64,000 nucleotides of DNA, taken from the NCBI GenBank assembly GCA_963575745.1, contig CAUYUJ010017826.1, forward strand, positions 693,052-757,051, in the 5' to 3' direction. The stretch is from Prorocentrum cordatum. Lineage: Eukaryota > Sar > Dinophyceae > Prorocentrales > Prorocentraceae. The translations under genes were made by a program, and so were the position numbers. Shown one piece after another: positions 12,462-20,700 of this stretch (its first letter is position 1; each line of letters starts with the position of its first letter). The notes under the pieces were generated by a model that did no database searches, was not told the origin of the DNA, and worked only from the letters and a program-made list of their open reading frames with translations.

Positions 12462-12957
12462 CACCCCGCAGTTGCAGATAAGACTGAGGGGGCGGCGGGG
12501 ACGTCGGCAGTCTGCGAGGCTTTGAAGAAGCCCGCCTCAGGCGCAAAATTTTTCAGGCTATACAACGAGCCCGCCGCAGGCGCCGATTTTTTGTTAAAAC
12601 AATGTAGGGGGTCGCGGGTTGGGTCACAGGTGGGTCGCGGGTGAATCGACGGGGGGTCGCAGGTGGGTCGCGGGCCGGGTCGCGGGTGGGTCGCGGGCCG
12701 GGTCGCGGGTGGGTCGCGGGTGGATCGCGAGTGGATCGCGGGTGGGTCGCGAGCGAGTCGCGGGGTGGATCGCGGGTGGGTCGCGGTTGGATGGCGGGGT
12801 GGGTCGCGGGTGGGTCGCGAGATGGGTCGCGGGTGAGTCGCGGGCCGGGTCGCGGGGGGGACGACGACAACAACAACAAGCAAAATCCTCACCCCGGATC
12901 CGCACTTGAGCCACTCACCCAGGGACAATGAATGACCGTTCGGCCCCCTCACCCTGA
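12462..12957 (+). repeat. Composite GGGTCGCG/CAA repeat (family G), copy 1
   Basis: The order is: head starting CCCCGCAGTTGCAGATAAGA, two CCGC(A/C)GGCGC boxes, a long minisatellite built on GGGTCGCGGGTG (about 12606-12860), a short GACGACAACAACAAC tract, then a tail with CACTCACCCAGGGACAATGA. The same parts in the same order occur at 48703-49158 (no tail), 53881-54181 (reverse) and 49918-50338 (CAA tract and tail only). It is therefore a dispersed composite repeat rather than a local satellite. Confidence 0.8.
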
Positions 12958-13108
12958 CTCAACCTCTCACACACGTATCTTTCCGCGCTAACCCTGTCCT
13001 GCGAATTTCTGTCGCTTCGCATCCCTGGCTAACTGTAATCTGGCGGTGATCGTCCGCATCTGCTCCTCTTTCTCTTCCTCCGGCTCGTCTTCACACTCTC
13101 CCTCCCCC

Positions 13109-13804
13109 CTACACTTCCTCCCTTCCAGTCCCTCCCGCATCCGTAGCTTGCACACCAACCTGGAAGAACGGGCAACTCGCGACTCCCCCCTGCAAGCCGT
13201 GAAGCGTCAGCGCGAAATCGGCCATGCCGAGCCTAGGCAGCCTGCGTGCCCCAGTCTGTCTGCATTTTTGTTGCGGCCGAGCGCGGATCGTGAGCGTCTC
13301 CGACGGTGGAGATGAGGCCAGAGACAAGCTGTGCGATTCAAGAAGCAGGCAGAATAGCTCCTTCTTCCGCCCCCCCCGGTCAACCTCCCCCTTCAGGAAT
13401 CCACAGTGCCCCGAGACGGTGCCCCCCCCTCTCCAGGAGCCGGCGCTTTCACATGCGATGAAAACTTGCAAAATAATATGAAAAACACACGGGTAGGTGG
13501 ACGAGGAACACGATGACGAGAAAGACAAGTGAGGAGGATGAGGATGTGGACGGAATGCCATACGGATGCGTGGATCTGGCGCGTGGGCGCAGGATTCACG
13601 GATCGTGGAAAGCCCCTCGCCGTCCGAAATATGACGCACACGATCGAGCAACGCTTGGAAGAAACGGGCGTGAAGGAAGAGGAAGACGAGGACCAGTGTA
13701 AACCCGAGTCGTACGAACGATGTTGCAATGAACCCTTCATCCAAGTTCCCTCTCCAAGGGGCCCTACAATAATTCATTCTGATTACGGGAAGTGACTTCA
13801 CCAT
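13109..13804 (-). CDS. Hypothetical protein (weak candidate)
   Basis: ATG-started open frame of 231 codons. Near residues 30-52 it has a hydrophobic stretch (FVRLGFTLVLVFLFLHARFF) that could span a membrane. The rest is Ser/Pro/His-rich with no domain I recognise. Part of the frame crosses low-complexity TCC-rich DNA, and codon use is not clearly protein-like. It could well be a chance ORF, or an exon joined to others I cannot define. I do not assign a function. Confidence 0.18.
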   Translation of the reverse strand: MVKSLPVIRMNYCRAPWRGNLDEGFIATSFVRLGFTLVLVFLFLHARFFQALLDRVRHISDGEGLSTIRESCAHAPDPRIRMAFRPHPHPPHLSFSSSCSSSTYPCVFHIILQVFIACESAGSWRGGGTVSGHCGFLKGEVDRGGRKKELFCLLLESHSLSLASSPPSETLTIRARPQQKCRQTGARRLPRLGMADFALTLHGLQGGVASCPFFQVGVQATDAGGTGREEV

Positions 13805-13977
13805 CGCGAGTCAACGTTACGGTTGCGTCCTGGAAATCAAAATGGCGCCAGATCGCAACTCCTGGGACTTCGATCATACAAGTCCGTCGAACCTTCGGGG
13901 TGTGGAAAACGCTGGCGTCGTCTTCGCCGTCAGTCTCAATGAAGTTGAGGAACAAGGAGAAATAACGTCGTAGTCAA

Positions 13978-14173
13978 TCGGGTCGGGCGAAAGGGGTGGA
14001 TAGCAAAGGGGGGGTTTGAGAATCAGCTCACGTAGCTGATTTTCCCGGCGCCTCCCGGCGCCGGGAGGCGCCCATGTATCGAGGAATGGGCCCGGCGGCG
14101 GGGCCGAAACCAGCTGCATGCAGCAGATTTCGTAACCCCCCCTTTCCCAAACCCCCCCTTTCGCCCGACCCGA
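13978..14173 (+). mobile_element. Family A TIR element (MITE-like), copy 1
   Basis: This 196-bp element has perfect 12-bp terminal inverted repeats TCGGGTCGGGCG/CGCCCGACCCGA, which extend imperfectly over about 45 bp (G-runs at one end, C-runs at the other). The centre holds further palindromes (AGCTCACGTAGCT; GGCGCCTCCCGGCGCC). It is flanked on both sides by the 5-bp duplication GTCAA (13973-13977 and 14174-14178). A second copy with a different duplication lies at 53191-53385. It has no coding capacity, so it depends on a transposase encoded elsewhere. Confidence 0.9.
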
Positions 14174-14599
14174 GTCAAGTCGAAAAAAAACATTTTCCCT
14201 TTTACCCCTTCCTTGCCGGGGGGGATCCTGGGTCAGAATGCCGCACCCCAAGGGTCCCGACGAGGGGTCGCCAGCGGGGGTCCCGGGGGAGGTCCCGTCT
14301 TCCAGGTCGGCGGCACCAGGCGTACGTAAGGCCTTCGCCGTCCGCAAGGCTGCCGCAAAGCTTTACAACGAACGTGCGCGGCGCTACGGCTACACCCTGC
14401 GAAATGCTTTAGAAATCATGGGTTGAGAAATTCATAGTCTCAGAACTTGAATAAAAACCCAAACTTTCCATTCGAATCTTAGGATGTACATTGAAACGTT
14501 AAGAATAATCGAGACTCTGGCCGAAAACTTAGGTTTTCTTAAGCATCGCCTGAGGTGTAGAGCCTCATTCTGACAGAACGGACCCGCCTTCCATCCCTG
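14174..14599. other. Short unassigned stretch
   Basis: A 62-codon plus-strand frame (14238-14426) ends in VRKAAAKLYNERARRYGYTL. Its DNA resembles the unit of the tandem array just downstream, so it is probably repeat rather than gene. Confidence 0.35.
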
Positions 14600-14880
14600 A
14601 CGCTGCTGCAGGGTTTCAAAACGAATGTGCGCGGCGCCCAAGCGACAGCCACACTCTGGAAAAGGACCAGCCCTCCATCCCTGAAGCTGCTGCAAACTTT
14701 GAAAACGGATGTGCGCGGCGCAGAAGCGAGGGCCACATTGTGAAAAAGGCCCGCCCTCCATCCTTGAGGCTGTTGCATATTTCAAAAAATAATAATAAGT
14801 GTGGCGCGCAGGCAATTGCTACATTTGCAAACCACCGGCTCTCCATCCTCAGGGCTGTGGCAAGTTTCAGGCTGCAGGGT
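14600..14880 (+). repeat. Tandem minisatellite, about 84-91 bp units
   Basis: Three diverged units share GTGCGCGGCGC, GCCACA, and CCCTCCATCC(C/T)TGA followed by GCTG(C/T)TGCA. A related single block sits at about 14338-14405. Confidence 0.7.
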
Positions 14881-15681
14881 CATACATGGTCGAGACGGAG
14901 GAGGACGACGAAGCGTAACAATGAGGAGGCAGCGGCCACACTTTCGCGGCAGGCCGCCGATTCCGCGCACACGCGCATCTCGGGCATGCGGTGGCGGCTC
15001 AGAGATGGGACCCTGAGGGATGGCGCCAGAAGGACGAGAGCCTCACACAGTGAAGGTTCAATGTGGTGGAGAAACAACACGCGCTGAAACCTACAGGGAG
15101 GAACGGCGGGGAAGGGCAGCGCGAGAAAGGCGCGATAGGTATGGATGCGATTTGTCGAACCCCCCAGGGGGGGGGATGCCGTGCAAGCGAGGACCCCATT
15201 CCGACAACACACACCCGTCCCTGCCACCCCCCAGAATTCCACACCGAGAAACCTGGGCGTCGCACTGATACGGGTGCTAGCTGTCAGCTTATGACAAGTT
15301 GTAACCCACGTCCCAAAATGCCCACTGTCGGCTGCTCACGACATCTTGTGATCCACCGTCCACCCGCTGAACCCCACCCATCCTTGAACCGCCGACCGCC
15401 TGCCCACGGCCCGCAACCGATTGGGCGGCATGCCACCGCGGCGGGCGGCAACCGCCTGGTCTGGCACACCTGAAGTGAATACGGAAAACAACTGGCACGA
15501 TGCCCAACAGCGACTGACGTTGTAAATCGACAGCGGCCGCGAATGGGCAGGCAACTTCCTGTCTCAAATGGGCAACGTTCGCGGCGACGCCGACAGTAAA
15601 TCCTGTAGAACGTGCGCAAGAGCTGCTAGCAATCCCACCAGCCCTTTGGGCGTGAGTGGTTTAGAGAGCCCGCTCTGTTCT
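14881..15681. other. Unassigned stretch
   Basis: No repeat or coding region I can support. Confidence 0.4.
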
Positions 15682-15743
15682 CAACCCCCTTCTTCCCCTT
15701 CGGGGAGGGGTTGGCCCCTCCCCGAAGGGGAAGAAGGGGGTTG
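15682..15743. repeat. Perfect inverted repeat (29-bp arms, 4-nt loop)
   Basis: The left arm begins CAACCCCCTTCTTCCCCTTC. The right arm (15715-15743) is its exact complement, and the loop is TTGG. As RNA or single-stranded DNA it would form a very stable hairpin. Its role is unknown. Confidence 0.9.
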
Positions 15744-15835
15744 GAGGGGGCTTTTTCGACTCCTGGGAGGGCTAAAATTCGACACCCCTCACGAGGATTC
15801 TGGCCCCGACGGGGGGAGACAGAAAAATGCTCGCC

Positions 15836-17752
15836 TCATCTGTGATCGATCGCCCGACAGATGGCCCCAAGATTCCTCCCAGACCCCTCCCAGAGAGCCC
15901 CACGAGGCCCCAAGAGGCCTCCAAGAGGCCCCCAAGATGCCCCCAAGAGGCCCCCAAGAGGCCCCAAGAGGCTCCCCCAAGGCACCCAAGACGCTCCTAG
16001 AAGCCCCTGGGGCCGCCAAGAGGCCCCCAAGACGCCCCAAAAGGCCTTTTTTTTCACCCCAGATCCAGCGCCGCGGACTCCGCCACGCTGGAGGCTTGCC
16101 GCGCTGAGCTCAGTGCGGCCCCGCGAGGCCCGCGGGCCTCGCCCACCTCTCCTCGTGGGCACCATCTCGGCGGGGAGCGGCCTGCCCGTCTGCGGGTGGC
16201 AGCCGCGGAGGATGCGGCCCCGCCTCTTCCTCCTGGAGTCCGCTCCTCCGTCGGCCCCTCGCGGCGGCAGGGGCCCAGGGCAGGCGCGGCCCAAGTTGGC
16301 CCTCCTCACCGCCGAGTGGGCCCCGCACACGCGGCAGACGACGTAGGGGCCGACGACCTCCACGACGTGCGCCCTCCTGAGGTCCTCCTCAGCGCACGGC
16401 GGGCCCTCGAGGACAGGCACGTCCGCCGCCTCCCTGCGTCTCCGAGGCGACCTCGACCTCCGAGGTGACCTCCCCGCAGCACTGCCGTCATCTCCATCAC
16501 CTCCGCCTGCAGCTGCCGCCGCCACCGCCACGCCAGCGCAGGCCGCCGCCGCCCTCACAGCGCCGCCAGCCCCACGCCCTGCAGCCGTGGACGCCTCCTG
16601 CCTTGCCGCCCTCTGCCTCCGTGCGCATGCGGCTCCCACTCTAGCCTCCAGCGAGCCCCTCTCCTCGCTGGACTGGTGGCCCACCGCCTGCCAGGGAGGG
16701 GGTGCGCAAGCGGAGGCCCACAGCTTCTTCCTCATCCTGGCCGAAGCTGCACGCTTGCCGCACCGCGTGCACACCAGCCAAGCTCCACACACCTCGACCT
16801 CGTGCCTCGTGAGGCTGACGTGGGGCCTCTGCTGCTTCCTCCTTCTACTCGGCCCCGTCCTGGGCGGCACGTCGGGCCACCCCTCTTTCATCTCCTGGTA
16901 CCACCAGCCGATGTTCTGGATGGCCCACTTCACCTTCTCATCCAGGCTCTCCAGGGTCTGCTCCCTGCCGTGCCCGAAGTCCTCCGCGGCCCCACGCTTG
17001 GCCAGGGCGTCCACCGCCTCATTGCCCCTGGCCACTTGCTGCGCCAAGCCCTCGAGCCTGCTGATGGCCGCTCTGGACCTGTGGGCCTTCACATGCATCA
17101 CCCACTCTGGCTCAAGTCCCACGTCCGCGATCTTGTGCCAGATCCTTCTCCAGACGTCCGCGTGCGGCCTTCCCCAACTTAAGCACCATCTCGGCCCCCG
17201 CCTGATACCGTCAAGGATGCCCTGGTGGTCCGTGAAGATCCTGCACGGCGGCAGCACCGTCTCCAAGGTCTTTAAGAAGGCCCACATCTCGGCCCTCTTG
17301 ACCGTCTTCTGCTCCTTGAAACGGCATGGCAGGGGGCCCCAGAGCTGCACCGTGGGGGCGCCTCCCGCGTCGATGGCCATCGCGGCCCACCCCGCCTGCG
17401 CCCAGCAGCTGGTGCCCAGCTTGGAGCCGTCGCACACGATGTCGCCCGACAGGAGGGCGTCCGTCCCCTGGAGGACGTCGCAGTGGAAGTCCGCCTCGTC
17501 GACCGACCTGTGGGCCCAGTCCGCCGAGGGGTCCCGCGCCAGCCCACGCGTCCAGAGCAAACTGTCCTCCTGCTGCTCCGCCACGTGCTGCCACTCCGCC
17601 TGCGCTCGCCTCCTGACCTCGAGCAGCGCGGGGCACCGAAAGAAACGATGATGCGGGGTGCCGACCGCCAGCCCACACCCAATGCAGATGTCGGTCGGCG
17701 TGATGCTGACCTCGGCAAGCCTGTTCATGGTCCAGGCCCCCGCCAGCACCAC
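15836..17752 (-). CDS. LINE ORF2 C-terminal part: zinc knuckle, RNase H, two Cys modules
   Basis: The frame continues directly from the codon after TAG (17753-17755) in the same frame as the upstream ORF2, so this is the rest of one protein. Residues 20-40 hold CIGCGLAVGTPHHRFFRC, a zinc knuckle as often found after a LINE RT. Residues about 105-250 form RNase H with the expected acidic residues: CDGSK, RAEMW, FTDHQG and NEAVDALAK, plus HVKAHR. Two similar Cys modules follow (about 16815-16710, VCTRCGKRAASARMRK; about 16372-16260, VCRVCGAHSAVRRANLG), separated by an Ala-rich and SPRRSRSPRR linker. The element itself ends at 16048. The last 70 codons are flank sequence read through the A tract. 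No ATG starts this segment (the first codon is GTG), so it would need readthrough of the TAG. Confidence 0.85.
   Translation of the reverse strand: MVLAGAWTMNRLAEVSITPTDICIGCGLAVGTPHHRFFRCPALLEVRRRAQAEWQHVAEQQEDSLLWTRGLARDPSADWAHRSVDEADFHCDVLQGTDALLSGDIVCDGSKLGTSCWAQAGWAAMAIDAGGAPTVQLWGPLPCRFKEQKTVKRAEMWAFLKTLETVLPPCRIFTDHQGILDGIRRGPRWCLSWGRPHADVWRRIWHKIADVGLEPEWVMHVKAHRSRAAISRLEGLAQQVARGNEAVDALAKRGAAEDFGHGREQTLESLDEKVKWAIQNIGWWYQEMKEGWPDVPPRTGPSRRRKQQRPHVSLTRHEVEVCGAWLVCTRCGKRAASARMRKKLWASACAPPPWQAVGHQSSEERGSLEARVGAACARRQRAARQEASTAAGRGAGGAVRAAAACAGVAVAAAAAGGGDGDDGSAAGRSPRRSRSPRRRREAADVPVLEGPPCAEEDLRRAHVVEVVGPYVVCRVCGAHSAVRRANLGRACPGPLPPRGADGGADSRRKRRGRILRGCHPQTGRPLPAEMVPTRRGGRGPRASRGRTELSAASLQRGGVRGAGSGVKKKAFWGVLGASWRPQGLLGASWVPWGSLLGPLGGLLGASWGPLGGLLGPRGALWEGSGRNLGAICRAIDHR
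15880..16047 (+). repeat. CCAAGAGGCC-type array, left flank of the 7.3-kb LINE
   Basis: Degenerate repeats of about 10-13 bp built on CCCCCAAGAGGCC. The 82 bases at 15966-16047 are identical to 23405-23486 on the other side of the LINE. The array therefore existed before the LINE inserted into it and has a higher-order period of roughly 105 bp. Similar arrays occur at 41400-41730 and 50740-51010. Confidence 0.8.
16029..16047. repeat. Target-site duplication, 3' side of LINE
   Basis: AAGACGCCCCAAAAGGCCT lies directly next to the LINE A tract (T run on the plus strand, 16047-16054). It equals 23363-23381 at the other end. One or two bases at each edge are ambiguous because the tail T and the leader A overlap the repeat. 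Confidence 0.85.
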
Positions 17753-20700
17753 CTACCGAGCCGCCCGCTTCGCATGCGCAGGGAAAGCCCGCGCGGCCAG
17801 CTGCGCCACCACTGGCGGGAGCCTCGGGCCTGGGGCTAGGCTCTCCATACCTGGCTGCTGCGCCGTCCACTGCTCCCACAGCACCTTGCGCAGGTCAGCC
17901 CTGAGGAGCGCCCCGACGGCAGTGGGGCACACCGCCGTGAGGTCCACCATCTCGCCGTCCTTCGTGCAGTAGACCGTCCACGACGGCCAGGTCCACCTCG
18001 CTCTCCTCAGTGACATGATGACCGCCCCCGCGGGCCCTTTGACCTTGGCCCACTGCGGACTCATGCCCACCTCCTTCTGCTGCTGCCTCCACGCGTTGCT
18101 CATCTGCTCGCTCAGGAGGACAGCCTCGCTGCCGACACTCGTCCTCCTGCTTATCTTGTCCTCCGCGATCTCCATCTGGCTGCCCGCCACCAGCAGCAGC
18201 TCGACCAGGCTCCCAATGGTGCTGACACCGAGGTAGCCTTCCTCTTCCTGCATGCCTCCTTCGCTTCCTTCCCAGGGACATTGCGCCCCTCTCGACACCA
18301 GCAGCCGCCGCACCACCTTCTGCAGCGCGACCTGCTCTTGCCTGTACTGCGAGATGACCTGGGCGCGGCAATCCTCGTCGAGCGCGTCAAGATAACGGAA
18401 GGCTGCTCGCCTTCTCCAGCACGCCCTCCGCCACGCACGCCGACACACCTCTGCAGCAAGATACTCCGCCTCCTGAGCCTCCTCCTGGGGCAAGCTTCCA
18501 CCTGTGGCCTTGGAAACCGCCTCCCTCCTGAGTTCACTGCGGAGGCCTGCCTGCGCTGCCTCCTGCAGATACTCTGCGACCAGGGGAACACTCCACTGGC
18601 TCCAGTCCTCCTGCCGCTGGTGCTTCTCGCCCCTCAGATCCTTGATCCACAACGCCGTCCAGACACCGAGGGCATCCCTGAGCCTAGCACCCGCCTCAGG
18701 ACAGAAGGCCTGCTGACGACAGGGTTGCGCCTGCCCCTGGCCCCCTGCAACGAGCGCTCTCAGGTCTCCTGCCACGGCCTGCTCCCAGACGGCCCTCGCC
18801 CACCTGACCACCGGCGCAAGTGTGGCCTCCTCGGTGGGGTCCTCCTTCAGCACCGCCAACTGCAGGGTGAGGCTCTTGGCTCCTCTCGAACCTGGAAGCA
18901 ACTGACCTGCCGCTCTCCTTACCTGCTGCAGCTGGTGGTCTGGCATGCCCAGGCACTTGCACCCATACATTACCGACCTCTTGAGGCCGCACTTGTGCAC
19001 CAAACCAATCCCTCTAGTCACACCTTTGCCTGAGCCTTTCAGCCCCTTTAGCCTGGCGACCCTGTTCCTCATGCGCTTGAACCTCTTGCCACTCTTGTTC
19101 TTTGCCGCCGTTCCGTGGGCCACCACGTCGACTCCGAGGTAAGGGCAGGCCAGCACCAAGGGCAAACCTCTCTCTGCTGCATCCTGCTTGAGAGCCTGCC
19201 TCAGCCACCTGGTGCTGGCCATTACCGCCCCCTTGCCCTGGTCGCCCAGGGAGAACTCGAGCCCCAAGGCCGCGAAGCCGTCCACGCTGTCGTCCACAAC
19301 GGACGGGAAACTATCCACGATCCACTGCTGCGCCCCTCGCTGCTTGAGGCACAGGTCGTCAACATACATCCTCCATTGCACCAGCGGGTACTCCACTACC
19401 AAACCGTCAATCGTGTCCTGGATGACCATCTTGAGGAAACCCACCGAGAACTTGCTGCCCGCGATGATCGTAGCCACAGTCCTCGTCTCCTCCGAGATGG
19501 CCTCCCCCGTGTTGACTCGCCTCGCCATGGCAAAATAGGAGCACACCACCGCCAGCACCCCCGTGTTGAAACCCATGGCCTTGCCACGCTCCCACAGCAC
19601 ATGCAAGCTCACCCTCTCGAAAGCCTTGACCAGGTCGAGGATGGCCGTCACCGTCGCTAGGGTGCGCGGGTCCGAATCCTGCACCTCGTCGCCCTCGTTG
19701 GCGAGGAGAACCTCCCAAGCCGCGTCCTCCGCCGCCTTGCCGAAGGCCGTGCAATCCCAAGAGCGCTGGTTCGCCTTGGCCCACTCGATCATGTAGGGCT
19801 CCCTCATGATCTCCCACACCCTCGCCAGGGTCGGGAGGAGGCCGATGGCACGATCGACCGCTACACTCTTCGGGATCAGGAAGAAGATGACCGTGGCTGC
19901 ATGCTGCGGCCAGACGAGCGTGCGCTCCACCTCCCTCGGGATCTGCAGGAGCGTCCAGTGCGCTGCGTCCGAAGCCCCTAGCAGCATGGCGGGGTGCCAG
20001 CGGTCCACTCCTTGTGCTGTCTTTCTCTTGAAGGTGCGCGCCACTTTCTTTAACTTGGCCAAGTCGCTCTCCGTGAACTCTGGCAGCTCCTGGCGCGGCT
20101 CCGTCTCCCACCGCCGCTCCTGCTCCTGCATCGGGTCGTTCACCTTCCAGACTGCGTTCCACTCTCCCAGGGCCGCTTCCGCTGCCCGCAACGGGTCTGC
20201 CGAAGCTTGGGGTGTACTCGCTCTCCTCGGCCTCCAGATGTCCACTGGCTTGCTGATTCTGTGGAGTCCGCCCGCTGCTCCTTTCGCAGCCTCCTCCAGC
20301 TTCGCAGCCCACTGCCTCCTTCTTTCATTTATCAGGTCCTGGTCCTCCCGCCTGGACATCTCCTTGGCCTCCAGGATCATCGCGTCCAGGCTGGCTTTCT
20401 GGTCAGCACCTCGCCAGCGCCCTTTCGCCAGCAGGGTACACCTTTCTCTCCGCCGCTCCTTCTCCTCGCCGACCAGCTCGCACCTGAACTCGTGGCTCAC
20501 GCTCCTGAAGCGTTCCTCCAGATCACTAGCTATCATGCACCACTCCTGGCGCGCACGGGCACTACCCGAAGACGACCTGAGCCTCTCGTAGTTCCCCGCC
20601 AGGGTCTGCAAAGAGCGCGCGAGCCACCGCCACCACAGAGCGTCTCCTTGCGGGGCTGGGTGGTTGCCGCCCCCTCTGAGGATCGCTCTCTCTTTCCAGC

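Noticed and set aside
15568-17651. Plus-strand ORFs opposite the LINE (up to 354 codons)
   Set aside because: Shadows of the minus-strand RNase H/Cys-module frame; no domain of their own.
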